A DNA stretch of 64,000 nt from Chitinophagaceae bacterium (GCA_019752295.1 JAIEMK010000038.1:1-64000); one strand, 5' to 3'. Numbered from the stretch's first letter, positions 27,360 to 36,131 are shown. The notes: a model not told the origin generated them from the sequence alone. Program-made: numbers and translations.

Positions 27360-27647
27360 TTATTTATTTTCTGAATGCTCGCTGCCGGTTAATTTATTCC
27401 AAATTCCTTTGGCCTCTTCAGCCAAATCTCCCAGCTTTTCTTTTGCTTCATCAGATAATTCATTGACCTTTTTTTTGGTTTCGTCTGCCAACTCCCCCGA
27501 TTTTACTTTGTCTAATAATTCTTCAGCTTTTTTCTGTGCGCTGTCTAAAGATTCGCTGGCGATCTCTTTTAATTCAGACACTTTTTCCTGAATGGTATTC
27601 AGGATGTTTTCTCCTGTATGCGGCGGTATTTGTTCGTTGTTTTCCAT
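27360..27647 (-). CDS. Small charged amphipathic-repeat (LEA/YtxH-like) protein
   Basis: The 95 residues lack a signal peptide, Cys or a hydrophobic core. Almost the whole chain is alternating Lys/Glu/Ala/Leu with roughly 11-residue repeats (KKAEELLDKVKSGE, KKKVNELSDEAKEKLGDLAE). This resembles group 3 LEA proteins or the soluble tail of YtxH proteins, linked to desiccation or general stress. It has its own terminator and is monocistronic. Function is inference. Confidence 0.72.
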   Translation of the reverse strand: MENNEQIPPHTGENILNTIQEKVSELKEIASESLDSAQKKAEELLDKVKSGELADETKKKVNELSDEAKEKLGDLAEEAKGIWNKLTGSEHSENK

Positions 27648-27888
27648 AATGGTATGTTTTAGATTTTAAATTTAACTGATATTAAGTTGTGTTTGCACTA
27701 AAACCAAAGAATTAACTTAATGATTAACTATAACAGTGTTATATCTTTTAGCAATAACACAGCTTAATAATTTGATAACGATTATTTGATTAAAAGCTAC
27801 TTTAAGAAAGCATGAAGAGCGCTATTTTCACTTGAGACTTTAAAACGGTTGATCAACAACTATTTTGGCTATTTGAAATTAAGTTTGA

Positions 27889-28251
27889 ATGAAAAGTGAA
27901 ATAGCTAAAACACACAAGTCGGATTTTGTAAACATTTTTCTTGAAATACGAATAGAGCTTAGCTTTAAAGCCAGGTTCCTTTTTTGCTATATCAATGAAT
28001 TGAATGAAGAAAAAATTATTGAACAGACAGGAATGTCATATTCAAGAGAGATTTTCTATCAGAGCAAGTCGATTGATTTTATCTGTATGCTTTTTGTGTA
28101 CAATAAACATTTTGTAGAAGATCAGGTGGCTGAAATAAGGTTGTTGCAGGACAACCAAATTATTGTAAATAAAATCTTTCATCTTTCAAATTCTCTCCCC
28201 TATGACGGCTGGTTTATTCTCGAAAAAAAAATATCTCCCCTCCGAAATTGA
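27889..28251 (+). CDS. Hypothetical protein upstream of bactofilin
   Basis: A 120-residue protein of no recognised family, with mixed helix/strand character and no signal peptide or membrane segment. It is preceded by 241 bases without a gene. Its last 50 bases overlap the longest bactofilin frame, or it ends 37 bases before the shorter bactofilin start. The tight arrangement suggests co-transcription. Confidence 0.55.
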   Translation: MKSEIAKTHKSDFVNIFLEIRIELSFKARFLFCYINELNEEKIIEQTGMSYSREIFYQSKSIDFICMLFVYNKHFVEDQVAEIRLLQDNQIIVNKIFHLSNSLPYDGWFILEKKISPLRN

Positions 28252-28735
28252 TGCAGTAAGGGAACTCAATACAGTAGATGTGATCAATATGACGCCTGTA
28301 ATTATACCTAAGCACTCTTTTATGGATGGTGTATTTTCTACAAAGAGATCTATACGAATAGAATGTGCATTTAAAGGAATATTATATTCTAAGGAGAAGG
28401 TAATAATCGACGATGACGCTTTAGCACAGGGTAATATTATTGCATCTGAAGTTGTTATCAGTGGTCGTGTTGTTGGAAATATATACTGTTTTGGAAAAGT
28501 ACATGTAAAGAATGGTGGTAAAATTGATGGGAATATTTTCAGCAACCGATTTCAGAACGATGAAGGATCGGATTTGAGTTCAAGCATCACTATTCTGAAT
28601 AATGATACCGTTAATAGTCTGGAAATAATCAATAATAATATTCTTCTTGAGTCAGATGCAATCGAAAATAATCAAATCGAAGAGTTAATCGCCATCTTCA
28701 ACCCGGTTTCTAATAAAATAAAAGCAGTAAAGTGA
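28202..28735 (+). CDS. Bactofilin-like polymer-forming cytoskeletal protein
   Basis: The 177 residues have a central right-handed beta-helix of bactofilin type with short hydrophobic turns: RSIRIECAFKGILYSKEKV, GNIIASEVVISGRVVGNIY and KVHVKNGGKIDGNIFS. Bactofilins polymerise on the inner membrane and position envelope machinery. The start is uncertain: ATG 28202 overlaps the previous gene by 50 bases, while ATG 28289 (MTPVIIPKHSF) begins right at the conserved core. The C-terminal 45 residues are non-conserved and Asn-rich. Confidence 0.78.
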   Translation: MTAGLFSKKKYLPSEIDAVRELNTVDVINMTPVIIPKHSFMDGVFSTKRSIRIECAFKGILYSKEKVIIDDDALAQGNIIASEVVISGRVVGNIYCFGKVHVKNGGKIDGNIFSNRFQNDEGSDLSSSITILNNDTVNSLEIINNNILLESDAIENNQIEELIAIFNPVSNKIKAVK

Positions 28736-28736
28736 G

Positions 28737-29270
28737 CTACTGAATAATATCGATCATTTCTTTTACGGCAGTGTCGAGCTGCCCGTCGTTATTAATTTTA
28801 ATCATTGCGTTTAGCTCGGTAAAATTAAAATTCCGAGCCATTCTTTTTTCTATTTCAGCATTGGTTTCGCGCCCTCTGCTTCTAAGTCTTTGTTGAATGA
28901 TTTCAGAACTTGATTCAATCAATATTACTTTCAATGAGGGGAATATTAGTTGGGCTTTTGGCAAATATTCTCTTGAGCCATTTATAACTACATTAAACCC
29001 CAATGAAAGCCATTCGTGCACTTCTGTACCAATGCCATAACTATACCCATGACTATTCCAAAAAAAGCAAAAAAAGCCGGCTTGTTTACGTTGCTCAAAT
29101 TCTTCCACACTTAGATGAATATGATTCTCTGCATCGTGATTAGGTAACCTTGTAATATAGCGATGTGCAAATACAATTCTCTGAGAACCGTTTATACATG
29201 CCCTTGCAGATTTCATAATAGAATCTTTCCCTACGCCGGAAGCGCCAATAACATAAAATAATGAAGCCAT
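28737..29270 (-). CDS. phnN: Ribose 1,5-bisphosphate phosphokinase PhnN
   Basis: The 177 residues form a guanylate-kinase-like fold with P-loop GASGVGKDS near the N-terminus, FAHRYITRLPNHDAENHI and SRGRETNAEIEKRM, all typical of PhnN. The enzyme phosphorylates ribose 1,5-bisphosphate to PRPP, the last step of C-P lyase product recycling. It is divergent from phnG. I chose ATG 29270 (MASLFYVIG); the frame to 29309 adds 13 residues upstream of the fold. Convergent with bactofilin, one base between stops. Confidence 0.92.
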   Translation of the reverse strand: MASLFYVIGASGVGKDSIMKSARACINGSQRIVFAHRYITRLPNHDAENHIHLSVEEFEQRKQAGFFCFFWNSHGYSYGIGTEVHEWLSLGFNVVINGSREYLPKAQLIFPSLKVILIESSSEIIQQRLRSRGRETNAEIEKRMARNFNFTELNAMIKINNDGQLDTAVKEMIDIIQ

Positions 29271-29415
29271 AAACTTAATTGCGGTTAGCAATCTAAATTC
29301 TTCTTTCAATGCAATAAGATTAATTATTTGTTAACCAGAGAATTAGGGTAATCAGCAGAAAGATTTAAAGATTGCATAGAATGTAAATCATTTTTTAATA
29401 TACAAAAATAATTTA
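29271..29415. promoter_or_regulatory. Divergent phnN/phnG intergenic region
   Basis: This 145-base AT-rich gap must hold both promoters of the phosphonate locus. I see no clear TAnnTTTG box and no Pho-box direct repeats. TAATTATTTGTTAACC at about 29320 is the closest promoter-like string. Confidence 0.4.
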
Positions 29416-29835
29416 ATGAACGAGATTGATTATGTTCTATGTGAATGCGCGTTAAGTGCCCTGCAAGAACTGGTTGAAATTCTTGAAAAAGAGTGCCAGA
29501 TAGAAATCGTTAAAACTCCAACAATCTGTATGACGATGATTGAAGCCGAAGATTCAGTTGAGCTACAACCATTTTATCTGGGAGAAGCCCTAACAACTGA
29601 ATCTGAATTGATTGTGGATGGAAAAATCGGATATGGTATTTGTCTTGGTGATGAACCTGTGCGCAGTTATTGTATTGCATTTGTTGACGCTTATTTGAAA
29701 AAGGAAGGAAGAAATACAATGGTGCTCTTAAACTTTATTCGGGAGCATAATAAGATCATTGAAGAAGAAAGGCAGGAAGAGCATGCATATATTATGCGTA
29801 CTAAAGTTGATTTTAAATTGATGGAACAGGAATAA
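29416..29835 (+). CDS. phnG: C-P lyase complex subunit PhnG
   Basis: The 139 residues contain the PhnG core FYLGEALTTESELIVDG followed by IGYGICLGDEP, and the C-terminal TKVDFKLM that matches the E. coli TRVDF-type end. PhnG is a structural subunit of the PhnGHIJ core that attaches phosphonate to the ribose C1 of ATP. It is richer in Cys (including a CxC at residues 9-11) than E. coli PhnG. First gene of the + operon; 9 bases to phnH. Confidence 0.93.
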   Translation: MNEIDYVLCECALSALQELVEILEKECQIEIVKTPTICMTMIEAEDSVELQPFYLGEALTTESELIVDGKIGYGICLGDEPVRSYCIAFVDAYLKKEGRNTMVLLNFIREHNKIIEEERQEEHAYIMRTKVDFKLMEQE

Positions 29836-29844
29836 AAGAAAAAT

Positions 29845-30447
29845 ATGCTGAACAGAGAATCGCATTACGACGAAGTTTTTGATGCCCAATTACATTTCAG
29901 AATCATTTTGGATGCAATGGCAAAGCCTGGTATTATTAAAACTATTGATGGGGTGAAGATCAATCCACCTCAGGGTATCCACCATGCCAGCTCATTAATT
30001 GGTTTTGCATTATTAAATGCAGACACTTGTTTTAGTAGTGTACAGTTGAATCAGAAAGAGATTGCTGAATATCTTTTATTGAACACAGGGGCTCCATTTG
30101 TTACTGAAGCCTCTGCGGATTTTATTTTTATGGATGGCATGCAACCTGCCGAACTGATTGCCTCAATAAAATTTGGGACACTTGAATATCCCGAAAACAG
30201 CGCCACCATAATAATTGATGTAGAAGAAATTTCCGACAGTATGAATGAGGGGTCTCTGTCACTGATTTTGTCTGGCCCTGGAATAGAAAATCAACATAGG
30301 GTATTTATAAAAGGAATGGGAGAACAAATTATTTCGTTTAGATCTGAAGTGAATGCCGAATACCCTTTGGGAATTGATATGATATTAACAGATCTCAACA
30401 ATAGAATGATTTGTATACCAAGGACAAGCAAAATTGTTCACGAGTAA
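29845..30447 (+). CDS. phnH: C-P lyase complex subunit PhnH
   Basis: The 200 residues are PhnH-like: FDAQLHFRIILDAMAKPGII at the N-terminus, ASSLIGFALLNADTCF, FGTLEYPENSATIII, and a C-terminal half with LSGPGIENQHRVFIKG. It is a PLP-fold-like homodimer without cofactor that bridges the core complex. Length matches E. coli PhnH (about 194). Confidence 0.93.
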   Translation: MLNRESHYDEVFDAQLHFRIILDAMAKPGIIKTIDGVKINPPQGIHHASSLIGFALLNADTCFSSVQLNQKEIAEYLLLNTGAPFVTEASADFIFMDGMQPAELIASIKFGTLEYPENSATIIIDVEEISDSMNEGSLSLILSGPGIENQHRVFIKGMGEQIISFRSEVNAEYPLGIDMILTDLNNRMICIPRTSKIVHE

Positions 30448-30482
30448 AAATTTAAAAACAAATAAATTATAAAGTCACCGCC

Positions 30483-31604
30483 ATGGGATATGTTGCTGTT
30501 AAAGGTGGAGCAGATGCTATATACAATTCACGAGAATTGATCGAGTTTTATCGGCTAAAAGATGCATCCACACCACTTGAAATAAAAGAAATCAAATCGC
30601 AGTTAAGGCTTGCAATTGATAAGATTATCGGAGAGGGCGGATTGTACGCACCGGAATATGCTGCAATTGCTTTAAAACAAGCTGAAGGGGATCTGTTTGA
30701 GGCTGCATTCATTATCAGGGCTTTCAGAACAACCTTGCAAAGAAGGTTTTATTCAGAAAGAATCAATACTCGAGAAATGTTTGTTAAAAGAAAAATTTCT
30801 GCATCGTTCAGAGAAATCCCTGGTGGGCAAATTCTCGGGCCAACAAGAGATTATACACAAAGAATTCTCGATACGGCTAAAGCTTTTGAAACAATCGATG
30901 ATGTGAAATTGTTTATTGATAAATTCAAAAAACAGTCAAACAATAAACAATCTGAACCCATTCAGGAATATGAAAAGATCATTGACCAACTTAAAAAAGA
31001 GGGACTGCTAAAATCAGTTGATTTCAAGGAAGACAGAACAATTTTGGATATTACTAGAGAAGCGATCAAATTTCCTGCACCGCGTTCTGCGCGTTTACAA
31101 ATGATGGCTCGTTCCGAAACCGGCGGGCTTATGGCAATGGGCTACAGCAGTATGCGTGGTTTCGGAACGATACATCCTACAGTTGGAGAATTGAGATATG
31201 GCTCAATCCCCATACGCTTGAAAGACCCCTCCGGAAAAATTAGATATGTTGGAAAAATAGAAGTCACCGAAGCTGAAATGATTTCCGATGCACTGGAAGT
31301 AGAAAAAAAAGAATCTCCCAAATACATGGTCGGATATGGTTTATGTTTTGGTCAGAACGATACAAAGGCAATTTGTATGGGCATGCTAGATGTTTCAATG
31401 CGTAGTAAAGATCAAAGTCTGCCAGCCAACGATCAGGAATTTGTATTGTTCCATACAGAAGGCATCGAATCAATGGGCTTTACTAATCACCTGAAACTGC
31501 CCCACTATGTAACCTTTCAATCGAGCTTGAGCAATATGCGTGATGCTGTTGAAAGGAAGTCAGAAAAGAAAGAAATGCTAACCAAAGAATTGACAGAAGG
31601 ATAA
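30483..31604 (+). CDS. phnI: C-P lyase complex nucleosidase subunit PhnI
   Basis: The 373 residues begin GYVAVKGGADAI, the PhnI signature, and retain ARSETGGLMAMGYSSMRGFG. The C-terminal HTEGIESMGFTNHLKLPH holds two histidines (His336, His341) corresponding to the zinc ligands at the PhnI-PhnJ interface of E. coli (His328, His333). PhnI displaces adenine from ATP so that the phosphonate joins ribose C1. The sequence looks fully functional, in contrast to PhnJ. It lies 35 bases after phnH and 9 bases before phnJ. Confidence 0.95.
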   Translation: MGYVAVKGGADAIYNSRELIEFYRLKDASTPLEIKEIKSQLRLAIDKIIGEGGLYAPEYAAIALKQAEGDLFEAAFIIRAFRTTLQRRFYSERINTREMFVKRKISASFREIPGGQILGPTRDYTQRILDTAKAFETIDDVKLFIDKFKKQSNNKQSEPIQEYEKIIDQLKKEGLLKSVDFKEDRTILDITREAIKFPAPRSARLQMMARSETGGLMAMGYSSMRGFGTIHPTVGELRYGSIPIRLKDPSGKIRYVGKIEVTEAEMISDALEVEKKESPKYMVGYGLCFGQNDTKAICMGMLDVSMRSKDQSLPANDQEFVLFHTEGIESMGFTNHLKLPHYVTFQSSLSNMRDAVERKSEKKEMLTKELTEG

Positions 31605-31613
31605 TCGTTTTAT

Positions 31614-32510
31614 ATGATAGACAATAATAAATACATCAATAAATACAATTTTGCATTCATTGATGAAGCAACTAAAAAAGAAATTCGCAGAAAATTGCTT
31701 AAAGCAGTTGCTATCCCCGGCTATCAAGTGCCTTATTCATCACCGGAAATGCCCATTTCAAGAGGTTGGGGAACGGGAGGCTTGCACGTTACACTGGCCA
31801 TTATTGGAAAAGACGATGTTTTTAAAATTATTGATCAAGGAAGCGACGCGAGTGTGAATGCCTGCAACCTGAGAGACTTTGTGCATACAATGACAAATGT
31901 TCGAACCACTTTTGATACTGCAGAAGCAACCCTGATTCAGACAAGACATCGTATTACGGAAGAAGCATTATTGCCCCACCAGATTTACATTTATCAGGTA
32001 CCTCAACCAGAACCGCTAAGATCGGTTGAACGTTATGAAAATAAAACTCGACAAATGCATGCTGAAGGAGATTATGCAAAAATGTTTGTTTCCTTGTATG
32101 AGTCGATTGTATTGCATGGTGCAGTTATGCATGGAGCAGATTACCCTGTAATGGTGAATGATCGTTATATCATGGCACCTTCGCCAATACCAAAATGGGA
32201 TGTGCCAAATTTAAATCATTCTAAAGCATTGCATTTGTTCGGCGCGGGAAGAGAAAAACGCCTCTACGCAGTGCCTCCATTCACTAAAGTGGCCCCCCTG
32301 GAATTTATTGATGTAAAATTTGATATTGAAAATTTTAGTGGTAAAAAATGTTATAAAACAAGCAGCAATAAGGCTTTCCTTGATGAACTGATCTACGACG
32401 ACGGGTCAAAAAATTATGTAATAAACGATAGTAATTATCTCGACAAACTGATGGAAAATGAAACACCTCAGCAACATACTAATCCCTATATAAATAAGAT
32501 TGCGTTATGA
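31614..32510 (+). CDS. phnJ: PhnJ homologue lacking the radical-SAM cluster cysteines
   Basis: The 298 residues align with E. coli PhnJ from end to end: YNFAFIDEATKKEIRRKLLK, AIPGYQVPY (Gly36 = E. coli Gly32, the glycyl-radical site), RGWGTGG, ATLIQTRHRI (His112 = zinc ligand His108), SPIPKWD, FGAGREKRLYAVPPFT. E. coli PhnJ then has CX2CX21CX5C (Cys241, 244, 266, 272). Here only Cys246 remains; the others are Thr249, Ile270 and Leu276. The only other cysteine is Cys84. The flanking FLDEL...DDG...NYV...DSNY stays aligned, so this is substitution, not frameshift. A canonical [4Fe-4S] cluster and thiyl radical seem impossible. Stop overlaps the phnK start by 4 bases. E. coli sequence and numbering are from memory. 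Confidence 0.93.
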   Translation: MIDNNKYINKYNFAFIDEATKKEIRRKLLKAVAIPGYQVPYSSPEMPISRGWGTGGLHVTLAIIGKDDVFKIIDQGSDASVNACNLRDFVHTMTNVRTTFDTAEATLIQTRHRITEEALLPHQIYIYQVPQPEPLRSVERYENKTRQMHAEGDYAKMFVSLYESIVLHGAVMHGADYPVMVNDRYIMAPSPIPKWDVPNLNHSKALHLFGAGREKRLYAVPPFTKVAPLEFIDVKFDIENFSGKKCYKTSSNKAFLDELIYDDGSKNYVINDSNYLDKLMENETPQQHTNPYINKIAL

Positions 32511-33355
32511 TTAGAAACGATGATAACTGGCTTTTAAGGGTTCGTAATTTGACAAAAATTTACGGCGCTTATAACGAACAAACAGTAGCGAGAACGGGGC
32601 CAGAATTTAATTCGAATATTTGCCCTGATAATGGAAGTATTGTTGCTTGCGCCGATATCAATTTTGATTTGTATCCGGGTGAAGTATTGGGTATAGTTGG
32701 AGAAAGTGGTTCAGGTAAAAGTACAATCGTTAAACTGCTATACTTCGATCTAGAGAAGACAAACGGGGAAGCCTTTTTGAAACCTTATGAAAATGATACC
32801 CTAAATATTTTGGATGAATCAAATCAAAAGAAAAAATTTATCAGAAATAATTTAATGGGCATGGTTTATCAAAACCCAAGAGATGGATTGAATTTCAACT
32901 TTTCTTCGGGAGGAAACATTGGGGAGAAACTAATTATGTCGGGAAATATGCACGTTGGTAATATTCGCAACCGGGCTACTGAATTATTGAGTAAAACCGA
33001 AGTGCCGGTTCAACGTTTGGATGACCTGCCAGCTTTTTTTAGCGGCGGCATGCAGCAACGTGTACAGATTTCAAAAGCAATAGCCAATAACCCTCCATTA
33101 TTATTTCTTGATGAAGTGACAACCGGATTGGATGTTTCCGTTCAAGCGAAAGTACTTGACCTGATTAGAGAAATGCAACAAGAACTTGGAATTGCAATGA
33201 TCGTTGTGTCGCACGATTTATCTGTTATCAGGATGCTAACAGATCGCACAATGGTCATGAAGAATGGAAGAATTGTAGAGTCGGGACTCACTGATCAGAT
33301 TCTACAGGACCCACAGCACGAATATGCTCAATTACTGGTTAGTTCCTTATTGTAA
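32507..33355 (+). CDS. phnK: C-P lyase-associated ABC ATPase PhnK
   Basis: The 282 residues contain Walker A GESGSGKST (65-73), signature FSGGMQQRVQ (178-187), Walker B LLFLDE (198-203) and the PhnK-typical C-terminus GLTDQILQDPQHEYAQLLVS. It has about 20 extra residues (about 23-46) before the core beta strand compared with E. coli PhnK. PhnK binds the core complex beside PhnJ and is needed for C-P bond cleavage in vivo in E. coli; it is not a transporter. ATGA overlap with phnJ implies coupled translation. Confidence 0.93.
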   Translation: MIRNDDNWLLRVRNLTKIYGAYNEQTVARTGPEFNSNICPDNGSIVACADINFDLYPGEVLGIVGESGSGKSTIVKLLYFDLEKTNGEAFLKPYENDTLNILDESNQKKKFIRNNLMGMVYQNPRDGLNFNFSSGGNIGEKLIMSGNMHVGNIRNRATELLSKTEVPVQRLDDLPAFFSGGMQQRVQISKAIANNPPLLFLDEVTTGLDVSVQAKVLDLIREMQQELGIAMIVVSHDLSVIRMLTDRTMVMKNGRIVESGLTDQILQDPQHEYAQLLVSSLL

Positions 33356-33375
33356 TAGTGTTTTAAAAATAGAAG

Positions 33376-34101
33376 ATGAAAATTTTAGAAGTTTCGGGCC
33401 TTAGTAAAACATTCAACTTGCATATCCTTCATAATAAAAAAATTGAAGCGTTAAAGAATATTGATTTTTCAATGGAGGAAGGAGAGATCATTGGCTTAAC
33501 CGGAAAATCGGGATCGGGTAAATCAAGTTTAATGAAATGTATTTACCGTACTTATCTGGCATCTACTGGCACAATACTGTATCATTCCGATAAAGGTAAA
33601 AAAGATCTGGTACAAGCTTCTGATCATGAGATGATCGAACTTAGAAAAACTGAAATTACTTATTGCTCCCAATTTTTAAGTGTTATACCCAGAGTCACCG
33701 CGATTGATGTGGTTTGTGAAAACTTGTTCAGGGTTGAAAAGAATAAAGAAATAGCAAGAGCAAAGGCGAGAGAAATTCTTGCTTATCTGGGATTGGCGGA
33801 AGAATTATGGGATGCTTTTCCAGCAACGTTTAGCGGAGGCGAACAACAACGTATTAACCTTGCGCGAGCTGTATTGGGTAACCCCAAATTTTTATTAATT
33901 GATGAACCTACTGCTTCGCTGGATGCTAAAACAAAAGAAGCGGTTATTCGATTGATATTGAATTTAAAAAAACAGGGATCATCTGTGATTTGTATTTCTC
34001 ACGACGATTATACGATCGATCAACTCGTTGATAGGAATATCGAAATGCAGAACGGAACGATCGTATCTATTCAATCAAATCCAAAAAAAGAAAACAGCTA
34101 G
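33376..34101 (+). CDS. phnL: C-P lyase-associated ABC ATPase PhnL
   Basis: The 241 residues carry Walker A GKSGSGKSS (43-51), ITYCSQFLSVIPRVTA as in PhnL, signature FSGGEQQRINLARAV and Walker B LLIDEP. With PhnG, H and I it is required in E. coli to form 5-triphosphoribosyl phosphonate, and it also docks on PhnK. It starts 20 bases after phnK. Confidence 0.94.
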   Translation: MKILEVSGLSKTFNLHILHNKKIEALKNIDFSMEEGEIIGLTGKSGSGKSSLMKCIYRTYLASTGTILYHSDKGKKDLVQASDHEMIELRKTEITYCSQFLSVIPRVTAIDVVCENLFRVEKNKEIARAKAREILAYLGLAEELWDAFPATFSGGEQQRINLARAVLGNPKFLLIDEPTASLDAKTKEAVIRLILNLKKQGSSVICISHDDYTIDQLVDRNIEMQNGTIVSIQSNPKKENS

Positions 34102-34102
34102 T

Positions 34103-35311
34103 ATGCATTCCATGACAATCACCAATGCCCTCATCATTACGCCTGAAGAAGTGCTGAAAAACGCTTCTCTATTAATTAAAGATGGTAAAATAGCAGCAAT
34201 TAATCAGAAAATTCAGGAGCCGTCAGAAATTGTAATTGATGCAAAGGGATCTGTGCTAATGCCCGGTATCATTGATATTCATACGGATGCACTTGATGCA
34301 GAAATTATTCCAAGACCCGGTGCGGATATCCCGATCATGGTAGCTTTTAAGGAATTGGAAAGAAAGATGAGCGGATGTGGTATCACAACGGTATACCATT
34401 CTTTACACCTGGGTTACGATAAAGCTGAATTTACTTCAAGAAGCAGGTATTCCAGAGAGGAAGTTTTTGAAACAGTTAATAAAGCCATCAACGGAAAAAC
34501 AATCCTACACAATAAAATTCACCTGAGATATGAGCTAACTGGTGTATATGCATACGAAACCTGTTTTGATTTGATTAAAAAAGGATATGTTGGATTACTT
34601 TCTGTGATGGATCATACACCTGGACAGGGCCAGTACACCAAAGAACTCTACGTAGATATGATGATGAAGACCGGCAAGAGTTTGGAACAATCACTTGCTG
34701 ATTATGAGAACATGATAAAGCTTCCTAAAATTGAAGGGGAAAACTTAGAGCGGTTGGTACGCTTCGCCTTGTCAAAAGGTATTCCAGTAGCATCGCATGA
34801 TGATGACACGATCGAGAAAGTAAATACCATGCATCAGATGGGTATTAATATTTGCGAATTTCCTATTAACCTCGAAACGGCTCATCATGCTACAAAACTT
34901 GGAATGCATGTGGTAGGTGGCGCGTCAAATATTCTGAGAGGCGGGTCTTTATCTGGAAACCTAAATATCAAAGACGCAGTTTTGGAAGGAGCAGTAAATG
35001 CACTTTGTTCTGATTATTATCCTGCGGCTTTGTTGCATTCTGTATTTAAACTAAATGAAGAGCACGGTTTAGATTTTTGTAACGCAATCAATCTTGCAAC
35101 TATTCAGGCTGCAAGAGCTGCAAACATTGATCAGCTTACCGGAAGTATTGAAGTTGGAAAATTCGCGGATTTAATTATTATCGACAGAGATGGATCCGTG
35201 CCAATGGTTAACTATACCATTGTAAACGGTGAACTCGTAGTAAGCGCAAGAAATAAGAATAGTAGTCAGGTAAAACAGGAGCAAGCTTCTTCCTCAATCA
35301 ACGAAAACTGA
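34103..35311 (+). CDS. phnM: Triphosphoribosyl-phosphonate diphosphohydrolase PhnM
   Basis: The 402-residue amidohydrolase TIM barrel has metal motif IIDIHTDALDAEI, PRPGADIPI, GCGITTVYHSLHLG, SHDDDT (metal-binding) and CSDYYPAALL near the C-terminus. It removes pyrophosphate from the triphosphoribosyl phosphonate. I chose ATG 34103, one base after the phnL stop; the frame from 34028 lies inside phnL. A 20-residue Ser/Gln-rich tail is extra. Confidence 0.94.
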   Translation: MHSMTITNALIITPEEVLKNASLLIKDGKIAAINQKIQEPSEIVIDAKGSVLMPGIIDIHTDALDAEIIPRPGADIPIMVAFKELERKMSGCGITTVYHSLHLGYDKAEFTSRSRYSREEVFETVNKAINGKTILHNKIHLRYELTGVYAYETCFDLIKKGYVGLLSVMDHTPGQGQYTKELYVDMMMKTGKSLEQSLADYENMIKLPKIEGENLERLVRFALSKGIPVASHDDDTIEKVNTMHQMGINICEFPINLETAHHATKLGMHVVGGASNILRGGSLSGNLNIKDAVLEGAVNALCSDYYPAALLHSVFKLNEEHGLDFCNAINLATIQAARAANIDQLTGSIEVGKFADLIIIDRDGSVPMVNYTIVNGELVVSARNKNSSQVKQEQASSSINEN

Positions 35312-35315
35312 ACCC

Positions 35316-36122
35316 ATGAATTCAAAAATGGAAATGCATTCGCCCGACTATCCCTTTGATGTTTATGAGAAACACCAGTGGTTTGAAATCAACCCCCTTC
35401 GGATCATAGAAAAATCTGAACAAACTAAAAGAGGAAATAAATTTTTATACAACCCAGTATCGAGTGCATGGGAATCTATTGAATATAAGGGCTATGCTAT
35501 TGTATCGATGCTGAACGAAAATGAGGGAAACGAACTGGCTATCAGAACCATATATAATCTGCAATCAAAATTGCTTGAGTCGCTGGATAATGAACTTTTT
35601 TTTTACCCGCTTCCGGAAGAAAGTTTTCATCAAACCATTGCCAATACACATTCTTCAGATCGATTTGAGCGATACATTGCCCAGACAGGGAAAGAAACCC
35701 AATATCCGAAAATGGTTGCCGAGGTATTCAAAAATGCAACTGAAATAAGCACTGAACCATTGAAAATGAATTTGATTGGTTTGAGTGTTTTCGATACCAG
35801 TATTGGAATTTTGGGGGTGTTTGCGAATGAATACGATTACAATAGAATTCTGCATTTTAGAAACCTGTTTTATGAACACGACCTCATGAAACAGATGGAA
35901 ATTAAAATGACAAGACCTTTTATTGGTCATATTACACTAGGTTATATCGAAAACAGATTGAACCATCTGGAAGCAAAACTATTGGCAAACTGTGTTAATG
36001 AAATCAATGAAACGCTTACCAACAAGGCCTTAGATGTAAATATAGGATTCACTGGTTTAAGAAAATATGAACACCTGGCTGTATTTAACCGGGAACCAAA
36101 TTTTCCTCAATACCATCTTTAA
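35316..36122 (+). CDS. 2H-phosphoesterase superfamily protein (DUF1868-like), phnP substitute candidate
   Basis: The 268 residues hold two HxT motifs, HQT (105-107) and HITLGY (205-210), about 100 residues apart: the catalytic pair of 2H phosphoesterases, which open 2',3'- or 1,2-cyclic phosphates. The C-terminus has FTGLRKYEHLAVF. In E. coli the cyclic ribose phosphate made by C-P lyase is opened by PhnP, a metallo-beta-lactamase; no phnP is in this locus, so this gene is a natural replacement candidate (inference). It begins 4 bases after phnM. Confidence 0.75.
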   Translation: MNSKMEMHSPDYPFDVYEKHQWFEINPLRIIEKSEQTKRGNKFLYNPVSSAWESIEYKGYAIVSMLNENEGNELAIRTIYNLQSKLLESLDNELFFYPLPEESFHQTIANTHSSDRFERYIAQTGKETQYPKMVAEVFKNATEISTEPLKMNLIGLSVFDTSIGILGVFANEYDYNRILHFRNLFYEHDLMKQMEIKMTRPFIGHITLGYIENRLNHLEAKLLANCVNEINETLTNKALDVNIGFTGLRKYEHLAVFNREPNFPQYHL

Positions 36123-36131
36123 TCTGATTGC

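Noticed and set aside
29271-29415. Pho box controlling the phn genes
   Set aside because: I could not find two or more clear 11-base direct repeats of Pho-box type, and PhoB sites in Bacteroidota are poorly defined.
32340-32450. PhnJ cysteine loss caused by a local frameshift
   Set aside because: The reading frame stays aligned with E. coli PhnJ on both sides (FLDEL, DDG, DSNY), so the change is by substitution with at most a one-residue gap.
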